NCBI GenBank assembly: GCA_015039315.1
Contig: WIDE01000002.1
Span: forward strand, 383,391 to 447,390
From: Clavulina sp. PMI_390
Lineage: Eukaryota; Basidiomycota; Agaricomycetes; Cantharellales; Hydnaceae
DNA length: 64,000 nt
Direction: 5' to 3'
Shown here: one piece after another, positions 10,772 through 21,939 of the stretch
How the letters are laid out: each line of letters begins with the position of its first letter
How positions within the stretch are numbered: position 1 is the first letter of the stretch
Position numbers and translations under genes: made by a program
The notes under the pieces: generated by a model
What the model was told of the DNA's origin: nothing
The model's input: only the letters and a program-made list of their open reading frames with translations
The model's database searches: none

Positions 10772-12844
10772 TCACGGAGGGCCAGCTTGAGCCCGATGTC
10801 TTCCCCTCGCCATACTAGTATTATCGCAAATGTGCTGGATATATGGTTCTTAGCGGCATGATTTTAATCAATGGAGCACTGATGAGCTTACATTGTACCG
10901 CGACGCGTGGTTGTGGTTGTGAGTCTGAGTTCGGCACTCTCGGCCATACCTGTGGTGGTAGTAGCGATGTTGAGAGATTTTTTTTAGAGAAAAAACCAGA
11001 GAGAACTGTGAAAATTCTCACCAACAATGATCCAATGCCATAACCGCAGCTAAAGTGTTCAAGATTGGTCAGCTGTGAAATCGCTCTGCAGGGAAGGAGA
11101 TGCTCACGATCAAGCTGGCCAGTCGCCCGTTCCTGACTCCACCAGCGGAAGAAGTGTGGCCTGAAGAAACGGGTCTCGCGTCAAGAGAAAGGATATAAAG
11201 GTAACCTTGCTGGCACACTCACTTGGCGTTTGTCATAATACATTGATAGCATACTCTCCAATGACGTTCGGTTTCTGGGTCAGGTGCAGCGGGACCGAGA
11301 GCAGTACCACGCGCTAGAGCTGGCCGGTTAGATGCGGCAATGCGATCAGCGATAACATTCACGCTTTCCACTATTGCATCACTGTCTCGCTGCCGGCGGG
11401 GAGGAACACGGGATTGCTGGAGCAGCCACCTTTTCAGAGAGTTCTCAAAATCAATGAGTACTTCCTGCGGACTTCGTTGGCCCCCGGTCATATAGGCTAC
11501 GAAGCGCGATCGCTCAGAGAGGTTGTGGTACAGAGGAGGCTCGCACCATTCCCAAATCTGGCCGAAGTCGGTAACATTTGGAAATGCAATACGGAGGTGA
11601 ACATCTGGTTGAGATTGTAGATGAGCAGGATGCGCAACTGCACAGCCAAAGGAAAGCGTACCATCATAACGGTTAAGGATGACAGGGTCCCAGACTCCAA
11701 TACGACTGGCCCGAGGACACCCATCCTCGTCTAAAGGGGCACAAGTGTAGATCTTGCAGACTTGACCTATGCGTCCAAAGCAATAGTCAGCAGGCAAGCT
11801 TGTTTGAGGCAAAAGTAGGCCAATGCTAACGTACATTGGACGGGGGCGTTGTTTACTGGGACATATGCTGTACAGGTATCACAATGGCGATGTGCGGCGG
11901 CAGTGTCCCTGCACTCCAGATAAGATAATGAATATGGGGACGGACCAGTGGCCAATACTTACGATCTGAACTGCATGGTTGTAGAATCGATGACGGATAG
12001 CCTTGCTTCCCCGCGCCGGAGAGGGGGGAGATTTTCGTCAGGAGGAATTATAGTCATTGGAACTTCACAGTGGTAACCAGTGGTATTGTCTTGCACACAG
12101 CAGGGGCACGGCTGTAAGGACCCAACCTCGACGGGGATAATTGCGGGGGGAAGAACAGGGATTTCTTCCCCTTCGTCCGCCTGGTCAAGATCAAGATCAG
12201 AATTATCTCCCTCATGGTCAGAGTCTTCGTCAACGGGGGCAGGCTCTCCACCTCGGCCGAAAGGGAAGATTTCTTCCGATGTTCGCGACCCAGAATTCTT
12301 TTCAGGCTGAGATTCAGAAGCTTCAGGCGCCAGCCGTCGTCGTTTCACTTCTCTATGGTAGCCCATAATGCTGTTGATCTGGAAGGAGAACCGAGCTGAT
12401 TTGGATTCTTCTTTGCAAGATGGGCAATTAGAGTTGCTAAAGCATTTGAGGGTAAATGAAGAAGAAACGGAAAATCAAGCGGGTAAACCTACGACCGCCA
12501 CCACTCGGATAAGCATTCCTTGTCAAACTAAGGAGACCCAACAAACCCTACTGTCAACGGAAGCCGATGGGCCCGACGGGGCTCACGACTCACTGTGTGA
12601 AGGCACGGAACAATGGTGTAGGGATGTTTCAACAGGTTCAGACAAATAACTGGAAGTGGAGATGGCTTAGTACGACACAGAGAGAAGAGGGTGCAGCACA
12701 CCAACCACAGGACAGGTCACCACTCAGGCTCAGATTGCCAAGCTCAGCTTCCTTTCGTTTGGCTATTGCCTCAGTCTCATCTTCAGTCTCACTACCGTCA
12801 TCTAGAGCACGGATCTCAGAGGGTTTCTCGATGACTTGGCTCAT
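10772..12844 (-). CDS. CHFR-like RING E3 ubiquitin ligase lacking the FHA domain
   Basis: Predicted nuclear RING ubiquitin ligase, built from about nine short exons. The start at 12844 gives a 45-residue acidic arm, then a RING read across three introns: DLSCVICLNLLKHPYTIVPC, LHTFDKECLSEWW and NSNCPSCKEE. The fifth zinc ligand position holds Asp (HTFD) instead of Cys. Next come a disordered acidic stretch and the Cys-rich region of checkpoint ligase CHFR: CPCCVQDN, HRHCDTCTAYVPV, QCGQVCKIYTCAPLDEDGC. The 3' exons give KPHFFRWWSQERATGQLD, then CWYGRECRTQTHNHNHASRY and NHICDN, the closing CHFR signature (YGRxCRTQ...HA...NHIC). Human CHFR has an N-terminal FHA domain; here only about 240 bases separate the start from the divergent ADAM gene, leaving no room for one. 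The exon chain was assembled by eye but every join keeps the frame and the family motifs. Confidence 0.82.
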
Positions 12845-13082
12845 GGTTCGAAAGAAAACAAGCTGTCTGAGTCAAAGAAACGATTTAAGGGCATATGTTG
12901 CATGTTATTATTATTTAACGGCGCCGAGGTGGCCGGCGATTGTGACCATCAACAGACGGTCGTGACGGTCGTTCCTCCCACCTTCCTTCTCTTTTCTCTG
13001 ATTATTTTTGGTCTATTCGGGACTGGTTATCTTCTACGGGACTACCTGGTATCATCTACTCTGTATAATAGCTCCTCTCAAA

Positions 13083-16000
13083 ATGTGGAGGCTTGGTGGC
13101 CTTCCCAATGCGCTGGTCGTATTGCTACTCTCACTTGCACTTTGTCCTCTGGCTTACGGTAGGAGGCGCCTATACTCACCATGCGAAGAAACCTTTGACG
13201 TTCTTTCGCACAGCCTCAAGTTCCATCCCTCCACCACTGAAACGCATAGAACATCCTTCCACACTACGCTTGGAGATCCTTCCCCGCATTGCTAGACGCC
13301 TTGCACCATACGAATTCCCAATCGTCCCTCATGATACCCCCCTGATACAGCCCACCGACTCTCTGAGACTTACTCTATCTGCATTTTCCCGCACATTTTA
13401 CCTGCATCTGCATCCCAACTTCGATCTTCTCCATCCCAATGGTCGCATCAACTATTTCACTCTGTCCGATGATGGCACAAGCAAGCTTCATCATTCAGAG
13501 GCTCTATACAAGGATGCTATCATGGCTTATCAGGGGGATGTTGTTGGGACCCGGCATACTCTCCAGCGACTGCGAGAAGATGCAGCAGGGGGATTACACC
13601 AGATGCATGGGACCCCTCAAGGCTCTGAAGGATGGGCTCGAATAGTCATCCATAGTAAGCTATCTACTGATTACTCAGGGACGTTGCTATCTGGCTCAGG
13701 TCTGACACGAACAGGTCAAGGCGACGACTTCCTCCGCATCCCTCCCACGTTTGAAGGGGCTTTTAGTGTTGATGGCGTTGTGCATCACATTGTCACACTT
13801 GATAAATACCTCAAGAACCGGCTTTCTGACGATCCTTGGCCAGATTTTGAGAATTTGGATCACAACCTGGTTATCTACAGAGACTCTGATATCGGTCACC
13901 CAGAGGCCTCTTCAGCCACGACCTGCTCTCATGACAAACTGTTGTTCAATCAAGACTTTGAGCAGCATCCTGTTCTTCGCCTAGGAGCAGGGCTCGATAG
14001 AGACTTGGATATGCTGGATTCATTGTGGTCGAATGATCCAATGTTTGATTTCACATCAGAGAAGAATCTACGGCGTGGAGATATATCCAATCAATTGGGG
14101 AATTCATCATCTAAGTAAGCTCACCCTCATGTTTGCAAGGCGATCTGTACTGAATTATTATCCACCATCTCAGTTTCATTGGTGACATTGGAAGCACAAA
14201 AGGCTGCTCTGCGTCTGAGCAAATAGTACGTCGGCATGGGCTTCGGCCATAGGATCTTTGCTCATTGTTCTTTTAGCTTTACATGGGTGTGGCTGCGGAC
14301 TGCACCTATGTGTCATTTTATGGGAGTGTTCAAAACGCTACCGCACATATCCTTAACAACTTCAATATCGTCAGCTCACTCTACAAAGTTCGTGAACCCT
14401 GTCTTTCTGGTTTCTCCATACTTATACTTCTCACTGTCTCTAGTCAACGTTCAATGTTTCGATCGGGATTGTTGAACTCAATGTACAAGATGCAGAATGT
14501 CCGGCAACCAAGGACCCCGCGAATCCATGGAATGTCCCTTGCGCCGATGCTACCCTTGATGACCGCCTAGCGCTTTTCTCTCAATGGCGTGGCGACAAGG
14601 GAGGAGGTGATGGAGCTGGACTATGGCATTTAATGACGGGGTGTCCAACAGGGACTGAGATTGGTGTAGCATGGCTAGGAACTTTGTAATGGTTTCATTT
14701 TCTCGTTCAGGAAAAATGAGCTAACTTGATGATTGTAGATGTTCAACCACGGCTTCAGGTTCTGGCGACTCTATTGTGTCGGGGACAGGCGTGACATCCG
14801 CTTCACGAACAGAGTACGTTCGCAAGCACCCACCCTGTCTAAGGGTCAGTACATACTAATTTTTTTTTTCAAGGTGGGGTGTGATCTCACATGAGATTGG
14901 GCACAACTTTGGCGCTATCCACGATGTGAGTTCAATGCGGCAGTTGCATATTTATTCAAACTTATATATCGATTTCATCCCAGTGCGATACGAATTGCAC
15001 CTTGAGTGACAATTGCTGTCCTCTCTCCACGACCTCGTGCAACTCCAACGAAAACTTCCTCATGTCACCGATTTCTCAAAGCAAACAATCTGTGTTCTCC
15101 CAATGCACACTCGGAAACATCTGCACAGCTATGACGACTATGAACACCTCATGTCTCCAAAGTGCTACTTCGGCAACAATTTCAAAGACCATTACCCTGC
15201 AAATGTGTGGTAACGGCATAGTCGAAGCAGGAGAGGACTGTGACCCAGGTGTTGGCGGAAATAGCACCTGCTGTGACGCTCAGACGTGCAAGTTCACATC
15301 TGGTTCTGTTTGTGATCCGCTGAGCAGCGACTGCTGCACACCATCATGTCAGTTTGCCCCAACAACGCAGACGTGTCGCCCAGAGAGAGATGCAGCGTGC
15401 GACACAGGGGCTACATGCAGCGGAACAAGTGCACAGTGTCCGACAGCCCACACGAAGGCGGACGGAACAAGTTGTGGAAGCGGGTTGGCCTGTGCTAGTG
15501 GCGCATGCACGTCGAACGATCGTCAGTATAGCCGTTGAAGATATTCCGCAAGTCATGCTTATTGAAGCCTTTTTATGTTTAGTTCAATGTCAAGCTGTTG
15601 GATCTTCGTTGAATCTCACCAAAGCGTGCAACCTCGGTGGCTCCGATAGTTGTTACAACTCGTGTGTTGATCCCAGCAACCCAAGTCAATGTATGGTTTT
15701 GCAGAGTGTGAGAATAGACGGCTCTCCTTGCGGTAAGCACGCTTCTCTCATTGCTCACTTTCCTTCGCTCATGGAGACATCATATCACTTAGGTTATGGT
15801 GGGCGATGTAAGACGGGCAACTGTGTGCAAGGGAATATATTTAACACCATAAAGGTAAGAAAACACTCACCCCTGAGTCGACAACAAAATCGCTGAGTAT
15901 TCTTCACTATCCATTTGCAGGCTTGGATTACAGGGAACAAAGACCTCTCCATCCCGATCCTTGCTGTAGGGGGTTTTATTGTTCTGCTGTTGGTTTGGAC

Positions 16001-16322
16001 AATCCTGCTCGCAATCATAAGGCGGTGTTGCTGTGGTAGTCGCCGCTCAGATGAACGCTTGCATGGATCTCAACAATACAGGGAAAGGCTTGGCAGTATT
16101 GATCGTCTGGAACAAGTGACGGCCGTACCACCCCCACAGGCCTCCGGTTCCACTGTGAAACCTGTTCGATCCCCCCCTAGAGCGCAAATGTCTGCTGTGC
16201 GCACAGGCGGCGCTACAGGGTCAGGGGGTTATTCATCCTCGTCATCACAGTCAACCGCTGTGCCTGCCTCGCTCCGACCTGGACCGGCTCAGGTGCAGCG
16301 TTATCAGCGCAGTGGCAGGTGA
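13083..16322 (+). CDS. Fungal ADAM metalloprotease, membrane anchored
   Basis: Zinc metalloprotease of the ADAM/reprolysin family, predicted to sit in the secretory pathway or cell surface and cleave proteins outside the membrane. The start at 13083 gives a good signal peptide ([17 protein letters not shown]), which a first intron (13159-13213) joins to the prodomain. The prodomain (about residues 30-230) has [15 protein letters not shown]. The catalytic domain spans several exons: [12 protein letters not shown], then [17 protein letters not shown], the HExxHxxGxxH zinc site, and NFLMSPIS as Met-turn. A disintegrin-like Cys-rich domain follows, starting [15 protein letters not shown]. Near the end is one membrane helix ([20 protein letters not shown]), then a basic, Cys-containing and Pro/Ser-rich cytoplasmic tail. 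A longer open frame starts at 13008 but would bury the signal peptide. Domain order matches fungal ADAMs. Confidence 0.9.
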
Positions 16323-16994
16323 TAAGCTGCTGCGACGTCTACTCGACTCCACCTTTTGGCTGTTACGCTTCTCTACACGTTCTGAAAGCGGTACCTTACA
16401 TATAATCCAATCCTCGCAACATCACACGGACATTTCACCCACCTCTCGTCGCTACAATTCCACCGCTGTCTTTGAATACTTGGACATTTCTACACTCTGC
16501 AAATTTTCGCACAAATACTTCGTTCATTCGTTCTGCTGTCGATTTCTTTTGTCTACATCGCGTTGTAATACTAGTGCCCATGACACACTATAAGCATCTG
16601 TGGTGCTTTGAGTAATTCATGCAATTTTGGGGTTAGAACGATCGGTGAAAGATATAAACCTCGCCTTCCTGTGGATGCACAGACGTCATAAATCTATATG
16701 GTCTGTTTTGTCTTTGATCATTGCTCGTCAATTTTGGATTGTGGATGCGAAATTGATTTCACCACTACAAAACATGAAGCCAGCAAGGGAGAAAGTCCTA
16801 CGCCAAGTAAAGCTTCCTACTAGTGTATCAACGAATCTTCAAGAAAGAAGAGCGCTTGCGCAAAAAAAGAGCAGAGAATCGGGAGCCCAACAAATCAGGT
16901 CAAAGGGGGGATATTATATAGTACATATATACCAGTCAAAAAGTTCATCTTTGTCGTGATCCATCCATTCACATACATGTCAATCTGCGAACAT
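16323..16994. other. Convergent 3' region between ADAM and UPF0658-like genes
   Basis: Two genes end here facing each other. AT-rich, with no convincing coding signal; a 110-codon open frame at 16627-16959 has no family features. Likely 3' UTRs and terminators. Confidence 0.45.
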
Positions 16995-18989
16995 TTACTC
17001 GATTGACATCCGCGGCGCCAACGGTTCCCCACCGAAGTAGCTTGTTCGCTCGTTGTTCGCACCGGCGGTACCGTTGGGACCTGGTCTGGGGGATAATGGC
17101 GACATGGGCGTTGTTGCCTTCTCAGCGTCTGTTCGGAAGTGATGAGTGAAGATGGTAGGCTCTGCAACCGAATCGAAGGATATGAGTAAAGAGTTCGACC
17201 TAGGGTTGGAGAGAAAGAATCTTACCGCTCATCTTGCTGCCACGCAAGCCATGGTCAAAGTCCAACATGCATTTCAATGCGATCCAGAATGTGGCGAAGA
17301 CGAGAAGGAAGGCGGCAACGACTGATGATAGGGAATTGTGTTATTAGTTCTACCTTAGAATCCTTATTAGAGGGAGGGTGACTTACTGAACACTCCAAGA
17401 GTTTTTCTTGTGCTGTCGTATTGATGTCTTGTACTTGAAGCGAATAGACGAGTGAACTTGTAGATGAAGTACGCTTGTGCGGCTAATAGTAGCACAAGCG
17501 ATACGGTCATAAGCCTAAAGTCGGGAAAAGAAGAGAATTTCAGGTGTCAGTACACTGTCGATCCAGGCATGAAATCCGTAAAGATGATCACCATTTGATT
17601 TCCTGCTTTACTGCGATACCGCATGCGACAAGCAGGATCAGCACTACGGGAATGGCTGCAATCGTAAGGCCATATTGAGCAGAATCATTCGTCAAGACCA
17701 GGATCAACAATTGCATTGTTAACCCAAGGAAGAAGAAGTAATCGAACTGAGGCGAATAGGTCAGGATAGAAAAAATAGACAAATCAGTGTAAAAGCTTGC
17801 CTTGAGCAGCACAATCAAGATCTGGTAATATTCGAACATGGCCTTGAGCTTGGGGTCGGCGCCCACCACTCGGAACACAAACCAACCCTACACCAAGCAG
17901 CAAAGGTCATCACGTGTTACCAAGTTTGGGCAAGAGTCAGGCAGAGGACGTACGAATTCGCCATACAGTTGCCATGTTAGGTAGCCCAAGATGATCCATG
18001 TGACTGGGAGTGGAGCGATCAGATCAGTGGGGGGGAAGCCGGCCGGTGTCATGGGTATTACGTACCAAACAGGACCACCGGGATCACAATCTGGAAGGGT
18101 TCAACGAGGTTCCACAGGGAGCCAGGCCCTGAGCATGTCTAGCGCAGATAGATATGAGCTTGAAATCTTCCATGAAAATCTGTAATCGAGTCACGCACTG
18201 CATAGTGAGTTGCGCAAGGTAGGCCAGGAGTCGTGACGAGGCCGGTCTTTGTCTACACAGGGCTATATCAGGGGCAGAGACGGCACTGGACCAGTGGTGA
18301 GTATATACCTCTTCGACTTGGATGGCTCCATAGATGATGAGGCCACCTTGAAAGATCAAGATGCCGAAGATTTGGATGATGTTTCGGAGCCGCAGCTAGC
18401 CAAGAGTGACCGACTTTGAGCGTGAGTTTTGGAGATAGATGGTTGCAATGAGGACTTACTGCGTCTAAGCTGAGGCTAATATGGAATATTTCTGTAGCGA
18501 TATGATTTGGTCACATGTTGTTAGATTCACGGTATAAGTCTCGCCAGTAGAACAGGAAACTCACCAGCAAGGGCGAAGACTGCAAAGTAGCAAGGTAGGG
18601 TTTTGAGCTATTCGGATAGGTGAGTGTGTATTCTGACACCCCAGTCGATACGCTTACTCTTGAGCTCGATGTCCCCGAACTATTCCCCTCAACCAGCCCG
18701 AGGGAGATGGCCAGCATCGTCAGGATGATCGCACCCTGTATAATGACTAAAGATGATAATGAGCATATTGATATCAAGGCTGCGATTGCTGCTCACCAGC
18801 GCCGACAAAGGCCTTCTCTAGAAATCAAATAAGAGCGGTTATTAGCTCAAGATAAGCTCCCATGATGCAGAATCAACATTGCTCTCACGAGTTCGAGAAC
18901 CTGGATGGGACATCAATGAGCATCACTTCTAAATTATACGCAAAATTTGTCTGATCTTGCTCACCAAGAAAGGGGGCCGTGTCCGCCAT
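16995..18989 (-). CDS. Multi-pass membrane protein, UPF0658-like
   Basis: Predicted Golgi or endomembrane protein with about seven membrane helices, cut into many tiny exons. The start at 18989 (MADTAPFLG) precedes a first helix with IIQGAIILTMLAISLGL. Further helices are CYFAVFALAEIFH, LRNIIQIFGILIFQGGLIIY, a block around IVIPVVLF and WIILGYLTWQLYGEFGWFVF, FDYFFFLGLTMQLLILVL, LTIAAIPVVLILLVACGIAV, and a last one near ATFWIALKCMLDFDHGLRG. The tail is Pro/Ser/Gly rich and ends at 16995 with RMSIE. The pattern 'FFFLGF.. QxxxL' plus a final 'CxxNFxxGL' stretch reminds me of the uncharacterised fungal UPF0658 family, but I could not verify this. Biochemical role unknown. Confidence 0.65.
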
Positions 18990-19167
18990 GGCGAGGGCGC
19001 GTGGAGTGGGGTGAGAGGGGGTGCACAGGCCGTGTGCTGTGTCGTGTTTGTTTGGCTCCTGATTCTCCTCAGCGGTGGCTGTGACGCTGTACAAAGTCAA
19101 GTGGCAACTTGTGTACCACCTCGTTGGGCTTAGCAGCAACCCACATAATCCCCACTATCTGTCTGCC
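18990..19167. promoter_or_regulatory. Shared divergent promoter, 178 bases
   Basis: Starts of the UPF0658-like gene (minus) and of the Cys-pair protein gene (plus) are only 178 bases apart, so both promoters must overlap here. The strip is G-rich near the minus-strand start. No clear TATA box. Confidence 0.5.
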
Positions 19168-21517
19168 ATGAGCAACGTACGCGTCGCTGTAGGCAAGAAA
19201 CCCGGATGGGAGGCAAACAAAAACAGTGCCACAGACGCGGGCCCCATGGACGAGGACACTTCAGACGACGAGGCCAAGGAGGCACCACTCAAGAGCATAG
19301 CTGATGTGAGCACTTACTTTTCGCTTGTCTCAAATGAACATAGAAGCTAATTAATGTCTCAGAGGTGATGCTTGTTCCCATACCATCGATGGACTAAACT
19401 AATACTTCTTACCTGACCAGCCTTGTCTTGCTCCAGTCCTTGCGGCAATGTAAGTATTATGCAAAAGTTAACTTATATCAATCTCATATTCCATCAAAGC
19501 AAGAGCGCGTTGGCTTCACCACCCTCCCTTTGCCAAATTCTCCTCTCGATCCCGCGGAAAGGACAAAGTCGAGATCACACAACCTCCACACACCCTCGTC
19601 TTCTTGGGCCGCTGTGATCTCGAGATTGGCCCACATATATTCTTGGACACTAAAATTATTGAAGTAAACTATGATCAAACCCCGCCCGGGCTAGCCCAAC
19701 CTCCAGGTCCCAACACTGTGCGAGCTACCACTTCCACCGATGTTCTACTCGAGTTTCGCGAGAACCCTACAGAACGCTTTATCCTCCCCCTCGAATACTC
19801 AATTATAGAGAGAGTGTTGCGGCTTGGCGTCCCTCCAACTATTCTTCTCTCTACCGTCATCCCTGCTATATCACCAGAGAAAGCCCCACAATCTGCAGCT
19901 CAGCATCCGTTCACGATCCGGTTTGTACATGCAGGGACACCTCTATGGGAAGCGATGCAAAAGAGAGTTATCCTTTCGAATATGACAATCCAAGCGGTCC
20001 AAGAAATGCTAAAGAAAGCGGTCAGCTCCACAATTCGTGTCACTCAAAGGCTTAGTGCTAACTCTGATTCATGTTGTAGGTGGATGCACCTGTTAATCGA
20101 TCTTATATACCGCATCGCTTGCCAGATGGGCCAGACTTTGAGCGAATAAAGGCGGTAAAAGCTTTCAATTTGATATTTGACATGCTTAGTGCTGACAGGT
20201 CCCCAGGCTATTGCTGATCCATTCGAAGCCAAACCCATGGCGTTGAAAGCGCTCAGGATGCGACCTCCCACCCCAGAAATACCGAAGAAACGAAAAGCGC
20301 CTCACCACCACCACAACCCGACGCCTCAGACTGCGCCAAAGCCCCCTGCCCCGAAATACGTTACCTCCTCTGGCCGGCAGATTACAGCTCCTGTGCGCGA
20401 ATTACCCGATTCGCTAGACCCAACTGAAGCTGGTGCACGAAAGGCCACTTCTCGGGTCAAAACAGCCTGTGGAACCTGTGGCAAGTCCATCAATCGCAAG
20501 GCTGAGGATGTAGTCAAGGAAGGTTTCGGTAAGTTTTCTCGTCGCTAACAACTGCCTAAGCTCCCCATGTCTAAACTCGCGTCCTTCTAATTTACCCTGT
20601 ATGTAGCACCTCGATGTCGGGACTGTGCGACAGCAGCTCGCGAAGCAGAAAGGGCCGCGATGGCGAAAGCCAAACCAAAGCCGAACCCATCACTACCTCC
20701 CCAACCTGTCATGTCACCCTATATGCCGCGTCCTATGGGTGCCGTTGGGTGGTCGCCCATGACCACCTCAGCTGGGGTTTCCCCATCATCATTCAACCTC
20801 TTCTCTCCACGCCCTCCCCCTGCACCTGGCTCCTATTCACCATACAAATCGACACCAATCCCTGGAGCTCCAGGCGCTATAAAATATTCTCCTATGACTC
20901 CTTCAGGCTCCACCACTGGCTCACCAGCTACTACTAATCCCTACGCTTACCCATATCGACCATATACGACAACCGCCCCGACTCTCGGAGCAAGTCTCCC
21001 AGGCACCAGTGCCACTTCATCTGGTACTTCCAGCCCCTTCCCTGCTCCGCCGGGCCCACCCGCCCACAAATACACGGGCCGATACTATGGTGTCTCTACT
21101 GCTGATGGGCAGACTTTCCGACCGCCAATCTACTCCACTACAGGAGGGCCGTCACCGTACAGCCTCAACCCAACCGTGCGTCCTCCTGGAGTAGCGTCGG
21201 GTGCAGCGACCGGGAGCCCGGGGTTAGGTGCAATTGGTAGTCCTGGGTCGGGTGGGACTGGCGCCGTGGTGCGACCCACAACGTCGTATCCTTTGACAAC
21301 GCTGCCACCATTACCCCGAGTACCTCCTACACCAGCGGGCGTGAAGCCTATCCCTGTCCCTGTCCCTGCTATGGGAGGAGATCAGAGCGCCAGTCGTGCG
21401 CTGCCTCCCAAACCAGCAGGTAGCGGCACGGTTGCAGACATAGCAAAGGCAAGTACGCCGGTAACCGCAAACCCTACGCCAAGCCCCGCACCGTCGGCCC
21501 CTCCAGCAAAGAAGTGA
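19168..21517 (+). CDS. Unrecognised protein with Cys-pair motif and Pro-rich tail
   Basis: I do not recognise this family. After a short acidic first exon (MDEDTSDDEAKEAP) and a tiny second exon, the third reads DKVEITQPPHTLVFLGRCDL and EIGPHIFLDTKIIEVNYD, which looks like a folded beta-rich domain (about residues 60-200) with VLLEFRENPTERFILPLEYS and PFTIRFVHAGTPLWEAMQKR. Further on are a basic Pro/His region (KKRKAPHHHHN), possibly a nuclear signal, and a candidate zinc-binding element CGTCGKSINRK...CRDC formed across the intron at about 20530-20606. The last 280 residues are low complexity, rich in Pro, Ser, Thr, Gly and Tyr, resembling activation or condensate-forming tails. A nuclear role is an inference. 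An upstream in-frame ATG at 19075 is less likely because it would read into the promoter. Confidence 0.7.
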
Positions 21518-21939
21518 AGGAAACTCTCCTAGTTGTGGAGCACCCATACCTATATTCATTCAGTATTTTCTTCATGGCCCAATACCCTCGTGAAACGAAT
21601 TTCGCTTGTTGATTGCGGGGTGCCTAATACCTAGCTTAAGGCTAGGCCGACCACACCAAATGCTATGAAATGAGTAAATTACAGTGGGATATCGTTTACT
21701 GCCTGATGGTCCGTAAAATTACTAGGAATGCGAGCAATCAAAGGAGTAGGGAGGTCTGAGCGCAAAGCGAGGAGAATCAACCAAATGAAAGATTGAAGAA
21801 AAGTTGAGTCGCCAAACACGGGGCGGCGACAAAGAACGGCCCAAGGGAAGAGAAAGAATTGTGGACAGCAATAAACAAGCGATAGATAGGCTCAAAAATA
21901 ATATAAAAAAGAGTAGTGGAGGGCAATCCAACCCGTGCG
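21518..21939. other. Convergent 3' region
   Basis: 3' UTRs of two genes ending toward each other. No gene seen. Confidence 0.4.

Noticed and set aside
12080..12399. Several plus-strand open frames opposite the CHFR-like gene
   Set aside because: Antisense shadows of the acidic, low-complexity coding exon.
16627..16959. Plus-strand 110-codon open frame between ADAM and the UPF0658-like gene
   Set aside because: Lies in a convergent 3' region, no domain, no codon pattern or splice context.
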